This document shows positions 24,316 through 34,052 of a stretch of DNA of 64,000 nt, one piece after another. Location: assembly GCA_005656395.1 (NCBI GenBank), contig SRSI01000009.1, forward strand, positions 620,001 to 684,000, read 5' to 3'. The notes under the pieces were generated by a model that did no database searches, was not told the origin of the DNA, and saw only the letters and a list, made by a program, of their open reading frames with translations. The translations under genes and the position numbers were made by a program. Source of the DNA: Strongyloides papillosus. Lineage: Eukaryota; Nematoda; Chromadorea; Rhabditida; Strongyloididae. Every line of letters starts with the position of its first letter. Position 1 is the first letter of the stretch.

Positions 24316-25845
24316 GACTTTTTGCCGTTTTAAATATTGACAACTTAAAAAAAAATAAAAGTTTTGTTCCACCTGAATAAAGCGTAACTTAATTTGATTT
24401 ATAAGTCACACAGAGGTCAGATGATTTGTATTGCAACATTCCTTGATACACATCACACTAATAATATGATGTAATCTACACAATCAGTTGCTTTATCTTC
24501 GAAATGCAATCTCACCTAGGATCGTACTTTTGCCAAGCATCTTTTGGTTTAAGAAAAACAGTTTATGTTACAGACAACTCCACATGTCCTTTAATTAAAA
24601 TTTAGATTGATGGAGATATTCCTATCTTTTACGAGTTTACGTTATCAAACACTTTCATTAAAACAAATACAGAAAATAAAGTAGCAAAAAATTAAAATTG
24701 GCTTAACAGCAGAGAGGAAATTTACGATAAAAAAAATGATAAAACATACATCTAACAACCAATAGACTTTTTAAGAAGTCTTCTCCATCATTTAAATTAC
24801 ACTAAACTCTTAAAATTAAAATACATTAGTCGTCAGAAATAAATTAAAAAGATAAAAGCAGACTACAAATAAACGATAATTGTGTAAAAAAAAAACTCAA
24901 AATTTAAATATAAAATGTATCGGGAAGGTGTTTTCAAAATTTCAAAACCATTAATTTTCCCGGTAAATTCAAAGGAAATGATATTAAATGGTAAATCACC
25001 CTTCTGTCTCTCAAAGACATTAATAGTTCTAAAATATTCATTTCTATAAATTTAATAACGTTCATTTTTTATAATGTATTTCTTGAAGAGGGTTGGGATC
25101 GTTAAATAATATTGTGCGCTGTTGTTTCCTGTAAAAGTTTACAAGGGGAAGACAAAAAATCGTTTTGTTAATACACAGATTGAATTTAGCATTTTGAAAT
25201 ATGTTGAAATTGTTTCACTTTGAGATATACGTCTCTTCTACGTTTGTACTTTTAAAAATTTTTTAAGCCTGCCAGATAGGTAGACGTAATTTGAAATCTT
25301 AAATTGATTTAAATACGGGAAAATTAGTTTGAATTTTATAAATATGCACATGCTGTCTTTCATAATCTAGAAAAGTGAGTCTTTAAAACTATTTACTTGC
25401 ATTACCTGAATTATTAAAATGATTTTATTTAATGCCAAATTACTGAAAAATCAAATATCTATATACTTTAATTTTTATTAAAACAAATTCCGCTAGTTTC
25501 GTTAAAGCCAAAAATTTATTTTTTCATTGCGGTGTTAGCCAGATTTAGCTTTTTAATTAGAAAACGTTTGAATATGTTTTTATTCACAGGATGGAAAATG
25601 ACACTTGGGGAAAGAATATAAGCTATTTGGTTTTTGTGTGTAAAGTAATGTAACAAAAATAATTATATTGAAATACATACTATATAAAACAATTTTTAAA
25701 TATTTAACCTTTATTACAATAGTTCATAAAATTATAGTTTGATAATGTAAAGATACTTTAAAATTATAAATTTCTTTTAAGTTAGAAAATGCTGAACTAA
25801 TTAAGGAAAATAAAGAATTGGATGGAATACTAAACTATGGTAAAA
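24316..25845. other. Intergenic, contains direct repeat copy A
   Basis: Spacer downstream of tRNA-Lys and of the type I membrane-protein gene. The only structure I see is repeat copy A (about 25100-25590), listed separately. Confidence 0.45.
25100..25590 (+). repeat. Diverged direct repeat, copy A
   Basis: Matches copy B in the same orientation. Best blocks: CGTTTTGTTAATACACAGAT at 25161, a TTTGAGATATAC block near 25218, and GCGGTGTTAGCCAGATTTAG with the following TTTTTAATTAGAAAAC near 25530-25565. The copies differ by many substitutions and small indels, so the duplication is old. It lies on the 3' side of the membrane-protein gene. Confidence 0.75.
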
Positions 25846-27801
25846 TTAATACGATTCCTTTTGATTTTTTTTCTTATGATTTCTCTTCTTCTTTTTGTTC
25901 GTATGTTTAATACGAACTAAAATGATAATAGACACAATTATTGCAACAATAATAATAAATACTCCAACAACTATTCCAATTATTGCTTTAGTTTTATTGT
26001 CTTCATTCACATTATTACTATTATTAATATTATTATTCTTTTTAGCAATTATTTTTTCTACAACCCTTCCATTTTTAATTATAGATATTGTTTCTTGATT
26101 TAATGTTTTATAAATGCATTCTGTAGTAATGTTCGTTACATCAACATCTTCTTCAAATAGATGTTCATATTTGAATTTTATAAAACCATCTTCCTCAACA
26201 AAATTTTTTTCATTTTTACCATTTGAGAATTCAACAATTAAATTTTTTGATAACAAAACCTTGATATTTTCCAATTTTGCCATATTTGAAATTCTTGCTG
26301 AGCATTGTATTACAATATCGTCTCTTGTCTGCCATACTTCGTCTTGTTGGGGTATTGAAATATCTTTTGGTATAGTTACAAATGTTAAGTTTTCAATAGG
26401 ATATTCGTACTTAAAATTACTATTTTTCAGTCTTATTTCACATTCATATTTTTTAAAACCTTCTAAATTATTCTTAAAATTGATCTTATTATGAATAATT
26501 TTATTTCCGAGATCATCTTTTGAAATTAATAGTACTTCCATTTCACGGTTATAAAACTTTGATAAATATGGAAATGTGGTAGCTTCATCTATAACTATTT
26601 CACATCTATAGAAATTGTCTTTATTTAACATGCCATCGTAAACATTTAAAGTTTGAATATTTTGACTACTTTCAAAAATCTTGCTACCATTAGAGGAAAG
26701 AAGGTTCACTTTAAATTTAAGTTGGGGGATTTCTCTTATGCAAGTTGGATTAATGAAAGGTAGTGAATCACCATTACTTATACTTTTCGATTCCAAATAT
26801 TTTATTTTTTCTCCATTTCTATCATATAAATATATAATATCATTGTAATAAATTTGATTTTTTTCCAGTAAATCTTTTTCTATGTATTTCATTTTGTGAT
26901 ATCCTTTAACATTATATGAAAAAATGAAATGATAATAATTTACATTATCTGTTGATTCTTTGCAATTCCGTATATCTTCAATACTTTTAAATGTTTTAAC
27001 TTCATCATTAAAAGTATTTTGATTTTCGTCCTCTACATGTTCATTGTTCTTCCTAATTTCGATTTCATGGCTAATAGTTAACTGAGAACCATCTAAATAT
27101 TTAATGTATCCACAAACAAATACATCAGTGTCGTCACTTCTTGGATAACCAGCTAGCATAAGATAACGCTTGTTAAAATTATTAAATGAAATACCATTTG
27201 TTTCAAAAGGAACAAATACAAGACCATTTTCTTTGATTAGCCAATTTTCGTCAGGACAAATAATTAATGGAAACTGATTTTTAAAAACTAAAAATTTGCC
27301 TAATCTAAGATTCATATCACTTGTAACAAGTCTCATATAAAATATTCCAAGTACATCAATATTATCAATATCCTTAATTTCCTTACTATTATTTTTTGAA
27401 AATAAATATAAACCAAGCTCACATTCTGCTAATTGACATGTTGTGTCATTTGATACTTCAAGAAGTCCATTAGATCTTTCTTCTCCATACATATATAACA
27501 CTCCACCACTTAATCCCATTTTAACACGCATTAGAATCCCTATCTCTCCGGGCTGATATTTAGATATATCAATTTCTAGTATTTTAATATTCCTTAATTT
27601 CAGATTTTGATTGAAATTAATAGTTTCTGATAAAATTTGGCTGTTTGTATTAACATATCCTTCTCCAACTACTACTGTTACACTTGTTTGATTATACATT
27701 AAAAAAGCTTGGTAGTTAGTTGAAAAGTCATTATTTTTGCCATCCCAAACGACTTGATCCGTTAATACTTGCGAAAAAACAAGGAAAATTAAAAATTTCA
27801 T
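25846..27801 (-). CDS. Type I membrane protein, unknown family
   Basis: A single-exon 651-residue protein. Residues 1-15 are a signal peptide. The ectodomain (about 590 residues) is rich in beta-type segments, with about ten cysteines and many N-x-S/T sites. Residues 605-629 (AIIGIVVGVFIIIVAIIVSI) form one membrane span, followed by a 22-residue lysine-rich tail. Repeated features of the ectodomain (CQLAECELGLYLF; IQCSARISNMAKL; ECEIRLKN) hint at repeated immunoglobulin-like or other beta modules, but I cannot name one. Probably a cell-surface protein of nematodes. It is bracketed by the two direct repeats, which suggests it was once one unit of a tandem duplication. Confidence 0.75.
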   Translation of the reverse strand: MKFLIFLVFSQVLTDQVVWDGKNNDFSTNYQAFLMYNQTSVTVVVGEGYVNTNSQILSETINFNQNLKLRNIKILEIDISKYQPGEIGILMRVKMGLSGGVLYMYGEERSNGLLEVSNDTTCQLAECELGLYLFSKNNSKEIKDIDNIDVLGIFYMRLVTSDMNLRLGKFLVFKNQFPLIICPDENWLIKENGLVFVPFETNGISFNNFNKRYLMLAGYPRSDDTDVFVCGYIKYLDGSQLTISHEIEIRKNNEHVEDENQNTFNDEVKTFKSIEDIRNCKESTDNVNYYHFIFSYNVKGYHKMKYIEKDLLEKNQIYYNDIIYLYDRNGEKIKYLESKSISNGDSLPFINPTCIREIPQLKFKVNLLSSNGSKIFESSQNIQTLNVYDGMLNKDNFYRCEIVIDEATTFPYLSKFYNREMEVLLISKDDLGNKIIHNKINFKNNLEGFKKYECEIRLKNSNFKYEYPIENLTFVTIPKDISIPQQDEVWQTRDDIVIQCSARISNMAKLENIKVLLSKNLIVEFSNGKNEKNFVEEDGFIKFKYEHLFEEDVDVTNITTECIYKTLNQETISIIKNGRVVEKIIAKKNNNINNSNNVNEDNKTKAIIGIVVGVFIIIVAIIVSIIILVRIKHTNKKKKRNHKKKNQKESY

Positions 27802-29378
27802 TGTAAAATACTGGTAAACTTATTTTTTTTTGTGTATATAAGAACAATTTTATATTAAAATTTTGTTGTAAAATAATAAAAATTTGAATATTCAGCGTAA
27901 TATATTAATATTTTTTAACAAATTATTCAAAATAAATTAATATTGCAACAAATTCTCTTTCAAAGATGACTTCGAATATTTTTTGAAATTTTAATGTTTT
28001 TTAATATGTATTATGAAATCCTTTAATAATATTTTACTCTGCTATTTTATGAGAAAATTTATAAAGAGAAATTAGAAATTCGTTTTGTTAATACACAGAT
28101 TGAATCAAATATTTTTAAACATTAAAATAATTTATTTTGAGATATACATCCTTATATTTGTAATTTATAGAAATTTTTTTTCCTTTTTAAATGTAGTTTG
28201 AAACCTTCAAATGATTTAAGCCCAAAATTTAATATGAGCAGGTATATTTAAAATCATATAAAAATTACTTTAAGTTTTATAAGTGTCCACCTGCTATTTT
28301 TTATAATTATAGAAGTAAGTCTTTGAAACTATCAATTTACGTTACTTTAATTATAAAAAATGACTTTACATAATACAAAATTAATAAAAAAAAATCAAAT
28401 ATTTATTAGTTAAATTTTTATTAAAACAAATTTTACTTTGCGTTGCGGTGTTAGCCAAATTTAGCTTTTTAATTAGAAAACTTTTGAGTGTGTTTTTATT
28501 AGTAGAACAAAAAAAGATAATTATAATTAAGAAGAAAAGATAAACTTTTTGCTTCATGTGAAGATATTTATCTAATGGAGTATCTTATTTTCTATCGTAT
28601 TCTAAAAATGTTAGGAAAATATTGACCAATTTGTAATTATATCAAATATTAAATAAAAATTTTTTGTTTGCCGCCTGTAAAGATTTTTTTACAGAAATTT
28701 ATTATATAAATTAATTTTTATGTTAAAAAATTATTTAATAAAACACGTTTTACAGTAAAATTGATAAAGAAAATATTTTTAAATAAAAAAAATTAGTAAA
28801 CACTCATGTTATTTATAAACTAATAATAGATCAAAAAGTACAGTTATCTTTATTACAAAATGACATTTATTTTTATTTTTGTATGATACAAATAATGTCA
28901 ATGGTTTTTAATGTTTGCAAGTAAAATCATCTTTAAATTATGGAAAAATGTTTTTAAATAACTAAATATACGGTAGAAATCTGGCATTTAAAAAGGTATA
29001 TTTATTTAATAAGAAATATATTTACATTGTAGATTAACATATTTATTGACAATAATATTATAAATATTTCATATAAATCTAATGTACAACATTAGTTATA
29101 GTTTAAAGTGTAATTAAATTAATTATAAATTTTGTCAAAAACATGCATGGAATTTTTACAAAAAATATTTTTGTATTTCAAATCTTGAAAAATATTGAAT
29201 TATTAAAAACATTTCTACTATTTCATAAACAAAATTATGTTGCAGAAAAATAGATATGATTTTAGATACATGATCAAAGCAAGCTGCAGTAATAATTACT
29301 ATATAGTGCGTTTTTAGAGTTCTATAATTTAAGATATACAAAGGAATGATAAACGATTTCATTATTTTTCATTATACT
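27802..29378. other. Intergenic, contains direct repeat copy B
   Basis: Upstream of the membrane-protein gene and downstream of the CHP gene. Holds repeat copy B (about 28020-28500). Otherwise simple AT-rich sequence without coding signal. Confidence 0.45.
28020..28500 (+). repeat. Diverged direct repeat, copy B
   Basis: Same orientation and order of blocks as copy A: CGTTTTGTTAATACACAGAT at 28081, TTTGAGATATAC near 28137, and GCGGTGTTAGCCAAATTTAG near 28446. The copies start about 2.9 kb apart. Confidence 0.75.
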
Positions 29379-30004
29379 TTAATTCAAAAATCGTATAGAC
29401 ATTTTTTGTTCAATGTCAGTTTTTTCCATAGCCTTGCAAAACTCTTCAAACGAAATTTTGCCATCATTATCAGAATCTGCCTCAGTAATTGTCCTTTCTG
29501 CTATACAATCAAGTTGTTCAGGTGTAATGTTAGATCCAACCATCATGTTGAGGATGACTTTAAACTCATCCCGCGTAATGTAACCACTTTTATCAAGATC
29601 ATATATTGAAAATGCCACTAAGACAAAAGATTAAAAATTATTTTTATATTTCTAAACTTACGTCTTAATTTTTCATCTCGACTATTAATTTTAAGGTTTT
29701 GTGTTGCAGAAATTGGTCTAAAGTGTGCTAATACGCGCATAAAATCTCTAAAATTAATTTTCTTGTCTATTTCTTCTTGTTTATCGGTAAAAAATGCATC
29801 TACAATTCTATCTCCTAATGGATTAATTGCCAACTCAGGAATTCGCAATAAATCTTCTCTGTCAAGATAACCACGTGATTGACGATCTAATGAAAGAAAC
29901 CTTGAGTATAGTCTGACAATTTGATTTCTCGAGAATCCTGTTTCCTCGGCAATTAAACGAATTTCATCCTCTTGGAGAAGTAAAGACCCTGAACTATTTC
30001 CCAT
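29379..30004 (-). CDS. pbo-1: Calcineurin B homologous protein (CHP1-like)
   Basis: Exons 30004-29662 and 29617-29379 (44-base intron) give 193 residues, near the 195 of human CHP1. The N-terminus MGNSSGS is a good myristoylation signal. Stretches FSRNQIVRLYSRFLSLDR, IPELAINPLGDRIVDAFF and MRVLAHFRPI match the CHP family closely. Two N-terminal EF-hands are degenerate, while the two C-terminal loops (DLDKSGYITRDE; DSDNDGKISFEE) keep calcium ligands. The C-terminus IEQKMSIRFLN matches CHP1. CHPs bind Na+/H+ exchangers at the plasma membrane; C. elegans PBO-1 works with such an exchanger in gut proton signalling. The gene lies downstream of EIF1AD on the same strand, 700 bases apart, with a TTTTTATAG acceptor 16 bases before its ATG. 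Confidence 0.9.
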
Positions 30005-30705
30005 TACAAAAATATTATTCTATAAAAAAATTCGGTTAGTATTATTATTAAATTATAAATATTCAATATACAAATGTACTATTGTCTCAAAATTTAAATT
30101 TGTCAAATGATAATATTTAAAATTTAAGAAATCAATATTTCTGATTCACCAGAACGTTAAAAAAAAGAAGAAATACGAAGTTTGATAGAAGCATAATTTG
30201 TCACGATAACTTGCAAAACTTTTTTCCAACGTGTTGTCATAGAAAGAAAATAAATAAGCAAAAATTTTGCACCACAATTTTTTTCGTTTTAATAATTTAA
30301 TTTTTAACCCAATATATAACTTTTAAGTATTGGGCGTTTCTACTATAACTATAAATTTTACAACTATTTACGAAAACTCAAGACAATTTTAATACTAATT
30401 AAACACATGTTTGGTAAAAGACAAAACTGTAAACTTCTATTGTATTTCAATGGAGAAGTAAATTTTTTCTTTATTTAATATAATAATTAATAAATGGGAA
30501 GATCAAAATGTGTGTATATGTAATATTAATGATAACGACAACAATTTCGATACTATCACCGGTGCATGTTACCTGTAAAGGGAAAGATATAAAAATGTCA
30601 TATAATCATTTGATTGGTAAAAAGACAGTAGATAAAATACAAAATACTTTATTATAAAATTTTTAATAACAAAAAATCAACAATAAACAATTAACATTGA
30701 ACAAG
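30005..30705. other. Intergenic between CHP1-like and EIF1AD genes
   Basis: Minus-strand genes lie on both sides. The first bases hold the acceptor TTTTTTATAG (ending at 30020), a possible trans-splice site for the CHP gene. A doubtful plus-strand 49-codon frame at 30508-30657 is listed separately. Confidence 0.4.
30508..30657 (+). CDS. Possible small secreted peptide (doubtful)
   Basis: A 49-codon frame from ATG to TAA. The first 24 residues are hydrophobic with a threonine-isoleucine core (VILMITTTISILSPVHV), like a signal peptide, followed by a lysine-rich stretch with one cysteine. It is short and lacks any recognised domain, so it may be chance; expression data would be needed. Confidence 0.15.
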   Translation: MCVYVILMITTTISILSPVHVTCKGKDIKMSYNHLIGKKTVDKIQNTLL

Positions 30706-31233
30706 TTATTTTGGTGCGGCAGAACGATTTGGGTTATATTCATTATCATCCTCATCTGAATATTCCTCATCTTCTTCATCCTCCTCATCTTCATCACAAC
30801 TGTTATCACTATCACTGGGTGGCAACATATCAGCATCAATACCACAATGACTTTCTAAATCGGAATTTTTGATATTTCTTTTTGCTTCTCTTGTCATCTT
30901 TAGTGCATGTTCCTCAAACTTAACTGGCCATTGTTTATGTTCACGAATATACAAAATATTTTCTTCATCAAGTATATGTTCAACTTCAGCTCTTACTCGA
31001 TCACCTTCCTTGATTGGAATGATAACAACAAATTGACCTCTTTTTACCCATATACATTTACGAAATTTCGACGGCATGCTAACTAAATATTTCTCTGAAT
31101 TTTCATCTTCAACTTCCAATAAATTGTTTCCACATGATGATATAACTTGTGCAATTTTTTGTTCCTCATTTGGTAATACAAGTTCCATTTGTACTTTCTT
31201 TATTACATGACGACGTTTCGATGCAACTGACAT
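30706..31233 (-). CDS. EIF1AD: EIF1AD-like S1-fold RNA-binding protein
   Basis: A single exon of 175 residues. Residues 1-105 have the eIF1A-like OB/S1 layout of EIF1AD: MSVASKRRHVIKKV, then I-A-Q-V-I-S-S-C-G-N-N-L-L-E-V, the SMPSKFRKCIWVKRGQFVVI core and a W-P-x-x-F strand. The C-terminal 45 residues are acidic (runs of D and E with S), as in EIF1AD of other animals. EIF1AD is a nuclear protein that in human cells acts in late 40S ribosome assembly. Length matches the family (about 165 residues). It shares a 444-base divergent promoter region with the MESH1-like gene. Confidence 0.88.
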   Translation of the reverse strand: MSVASKRRHVIKKVQMELVLPNEEQKIAQVISSCGNNLLEVEDENSEKYLVSMPSKFRKCIWVKRGQFVVIIPIKEGDRVRAEVEHILDEENILYIREHKQWPVKFEEHALKMTREAKRNIKNSDLESHCGIDADMLPPSDSDNSCDEDEEDEEDEEYSDEDDNEYNPNRSAAPK

Positions 31234-31677
31234 ATTATTTTACAATAATTTTATATCAAAAAAATAATAAAATGTATCATATAGTGTTAATTTCGTGCTT
31301 TTAGAAAGTAGAAATAAATACAGGCAAAAAAATTAAATCTCTTATTTATAATTTTTTAAAAATACTTCTAGCTATGATTTTTAGATAGAATGTTTGTAAT
31401 TTATTGGAGAAACGCCTTCTTTTTTAGATAAATGAATATATTTCATATACCCCATTGTACTTTAATTATTTATTTTTTTTTACTTTTAGTTTGTATGATA
31501 TTTCTTACTCTTTAAATCAATAGTAGAAAGAGACAGTTTATATATACATATTTCTATTGGATTGGTGAAATTAATACTTCTTTTGAATTATCGTTTAAAT
31601 TTTTCTTTGAATATTATTTAGATTACAAAGGATAAAATCTAAAGTGTATATTATTATATCAAACTCTTACCTTATAA
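31234..31677. promoter_or_regulatory. Divergent promoter region, EIF1AD / MESH1
   Basis: A 444-base spacer between two divergent start codons. AT-rich, with TATA-like stretches near 31535-31545. Contains no coding block. Probably bidirectional promoter DNA. Confidence 0.4.
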
Positions 31678-32331
31678 ATGATTGGTCAAACATTACGAAA
31701 ATTATCTCAAATAAATTTGGGCCGTCTTCCATCATGTATTCGTTTTATTAATATTTCTAGTCTACCTGAATTTTGTGTGATTCCAACAGCTCATCAACGA
31801 GAAATTCAGAAAGCTGTAGATTTTACTGAAAAATATCTAAAAGATCGTCAACACTCAATTTCTGGTGAAACATATACTAGCCATGCTGTTGATGTAGCTA
31901 GAACATTATTTACAGATGGAGATGTATATACTCCAAAAGTATTAATAGCGGCTATTCTTCATGATGTTTTACAAGACAATAAAGTGACAAAAGAACAGAT
32001 TGTAGAAGAATTTGGAGACGAGATTGCAAAAATTGTTGAAGAGTGTACTGTATATACTAGTCAATCGAAATCACATGAACAAGATGATCAAAAATTAATT
32101 GCTAACTCTACAAATAATTCATTAGAAGCAAGATTAGTTTTATTTGCAGATAGATTGACAAACCTTAAACATCTTGAACAAATTGATCCTGAAAAGTGGA
32201 AAGAAAGAGATGTTATAAATTATTATCGTCGTTCCTATCGTCTTATTCATAAATGTAAAGATACAAATGAAAAATTAGAAGAAAAAATTCGAAAAATCTG
32301 TACAGAAAAATTCAAAACTTTGGATTGCTGA
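31678..32331 (+). CDS. HDDC3: MESH1/HDDC3-like HD hydrolase
   Basis: A 217-residue single exon. From residue 36 it matches metazoan SpoT homologue 1 (MESH1), which removes 3'-phosphate from ppGpp in vitro and from NADPH. HD-domain residues visible: H69 (TSHAVDVAR), H95-D96 (AAILHDVLQD), D158 (FADRLTNL) as metal ligands, and N162. The family's H-D-x-x-E-D motif reads H-D-V-L-Q-D, so the catalytic glutamate (E65 of human) is Q99 here. An N-terminal extension of about 33 residues, rich in R, L, I and S with no acid (MIGQTLRKLSQINLGRL), looks like a mitochondrial presequence. The human protein is 179 residues and lacks it. Activity may be lost or altered. Confidence 0.85.
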   Translation: MIGQTLRKLSQINLGRLPSCIRFINISSLPEFCVIPTAHQREIQKAVDFTEKYLKDRQHSISGETYTSHAVDVARTLFTDGDVYTPKVLIAAILHDVLQDNKVTKEQIVEEFGDEIAKIVEECTVYTSQSKSHEQDDQKLIANSTNNSLEARLVLFADRLTNLKHLEQIDPEKWKERDVINYYRRSYRLIHKCKDTNEKLEEKIRKICTEKFKTLDC

Positions 32332-32662
32332 TTCTTGTTTTCAAACAAAAGATTTTTGATAGTTGATGCTTTATTTAGAAAAACAAATGGCGAGTATTAT
32401 AAATAATAGTAATCCTATATATTTATTAAAAACAAATGATGGTCATATTGATGAAATAAATAAAAGTTATTATGATATAAATTAAATAGAAGTGATAGTG
32501 AGAAAATTACTCTTAAAAGTGTATAGAAACATCTTTACAATATATTATTATTTTCTTACAGAACAGATATTTTAATTATGAATAAATTTGAAAATTTAAA
32601 TAAAAATTGCATTTTTGTATTGTAATTTTATCAGCTGAAATTTTCATTTATGTAGAGTAAAA
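32332..32662. other. Spacer with possible SKP1-like micro-frame
   Basis: Contains the small frame at 32387-32485 listed next, and the TTTATGTAG acceptor ending at 32655, eight bases before the next gene's ATG. Confidence 0.35.
32387..32485 (+). pseudogene. Possible SKP1-like N-terminal fragment
   Basis: A 32-codon frame preceded by a good acceptor (CTTTATTTAG, ending at 32378) eight bases before its ATG. The segment IYLLKTNDGHIDEINKS resembles the first beta strand and S-x-D-G-x-x-x-E-V turn of SKP1/skr proteins. No continuing exon stays open after the nearest splice sites, so if real it is a remnant. The match is short and weak. Confidence 0.2.
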
Positions 32663-33277
32663 ATGTACTTAAAATGTAATTCTGTAATTGTCCCGATGAC
32701 TTCCCATGAAGTTGATCTCTTTATAAAAGAAATTGGAAAAATCTTGTCTTCAAATGATGTCCAGAAATTATCTTTTGAATTTAAAAAGAATGATTCAAAT
32801 GAAAGTGATATAAGTTTAAATGTTAAGTATAAAAATTCGAATGATGTTTCCATTAAGAAAAATTCCGTAAAATGCAAAAACAATTCTACTTCCAATGCTT
32901 CGAAAAAATGTAAACAGGTACCAAGCTTTAAAGATTTGGATACTGCTATAAGTGAGTCAACAATGTATGATATAATGACTGGTAGATTTATAAACTCTCA
33001 AGTCGTATGCGACGGGACTTGCAACAAGATGAATCCTAATAAAAAGATGAAGGCGTTTGGTATTTGTGATCATGTTATTTGCAAAAGTTGCCGAGACCAA
33101 TACAAATTTATTTTTAAGATGTTTAATCTCACACCATCTTGCACTAATTTACAATGTTTAACAAGCACCTTGTTAACTGTACTAAAAGAAAAAGATAAGC
33201 AACTATTCAAGGAATGTTGTCAACTATACAATTATGGAGATTATAAAAAAATTTTGGGAAAAATAATTAATATGTAA
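32663..33277 (+). CDS. Cysteine-rich RING-like protein
   Basis: A 204-residue single exon. The first 90 residues are charged and serine-lysine rich. Residues about 115-170 carry cysteines spaced like a degenerate RING or PHD-type finger: CDGTC, then G-I-C-D-H-V-I-C-K-S-C, then S-C-T-N-L-Q-C. The C-D-H-V-I-C-K-x-C block recalls the C-x-H-x-x-C-x-x-C core of RING fingers. Zinc binding and ubiquitin-ligase function are inferences only. The family has no name that I recognise. A TTTATGTAG acceptor sits eight bases before the ATG, and AATAAA lies about 60 bases after the stop. Confidence 0.65.
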   Translation: MYLKCNSVIVPMTSHEVDLFIKEIGKILSSNDVQKLSFEFKKNDSNESDISLNVKYKNSNDVSIKKNSVKCKNNSTSNASKKCKQVPSFKDLDTAISESTMYDIMTGRFINSQVVCDGTCNKMNPNKKMKAFGICDHVICKSCRDQYKFIFKMFNLTPSCTNLQCLTSTLLTVLKEKDKQLFKECCQLYNYGDYKKILGKIINM

Positions 33278-33498
33278 AGAAGATGCTTTTTAAACTAAGA
33301 ATTTTTCTTGAACGAATATAGTACAGTTGGAAATGAAATAAATAATTTATTTGTTCAAAAAATTTTAAATATCTAATCAGTTTTTTATTTAACCTATTTG
33401 AAAACTAATTTCAAATTTATTTGATTAATTAATATCCTTTAAAAACAAAAAATGTACTATAAGAATGATGTTAAATATGTAATTTATTTATTTTTAAT

Positions 33499-33999
33499 AT
33501 GACTTATATACTTTATATTCTCTTAGTATACTTTATTAACAATATTTATTCATTTCCTGAACGACTAATTATACTTAAAAAAGTTGAGAGAGTTCATAAT
33601 CATTTAAATAAACCATTAATTTTTAAAAGTTTCTATTTCTATCCTAGAAAAAATCGTACAATTAATTTTAGTGATAATAAATATTCGGGCACTTCTAATG
33701 TTATTAGAAAGAAAGTATACTCAACAACTGGAAATATAGGCTATTTTCCTTTTAATGGAGGGGAATTTATACATAATTTAGAAATGCATAATATGAAATA
33801 TACATCTTCAAATGAACATTTGAAAGAACAAGATACAACTAACTCCTCAAACAGCTACAGCAATGACTATAAAAATAGTCAGTCCAAGGAAGAATTATCA
33901 ATGAAGGATAATCAAAAATACGAAAATACACCTGTTGAAAATATAAACAACGCATTAAATTTAGTCATTAGGTTCACACCTTCAAGAAAAAGACAATAA
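33499..33999 (+). CDS. Secreted protein, unknown family
   Basis: A single exon of 166 residues. Residues 1-18 are a signal peptide (YILYILLVYFINNIYS/F). The mature chain has no cysteine, is rich in N, S, K and Y, has basic pairs (RKK near 70; SRKRQ at the end) and a polar low-complexity middle. It could be a secreted precursor, but I see no repeated amidated peptide core, so a neuropeptide role is not supported. ATAAATAAAA follows the stop directly as a poly(A) signal. The upstream 220 bases are AT-rich and hold no recognised element. Confidence 0.55.
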   Translation: MTYILYILLVYFINNIYSFPERLIILKKVERVHNHLNKPLIFKSFYFYPRKNRTINFSDNKYSGTSNVIRKKVYSTTGNIGYFPFNGGEFIHNLEMHNMKYTSSNEHLKEQDTTNSSNSYSNDYKNSQSKEELSMKDNQKYENTPVENINNALNLVIRFTPSRKRQ

Positions 34000-34052
34000 T
34001 TATAAATAAAAGTTCATTTTATTACATAAAAATGTATAATGAAATAATTTTT

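Noticed and set aside
26114..26494. 126-codon plus-strand frame inside the membrane-protein gene
   Set aside because: Antisense shadow of a 651-residue frame with signal peptide and membrane span.
33499..33999. Neuropeptide precursor
   Set aside because: Basic pairs exist but no repeated core peptides and no glycine amidation sites follow them.
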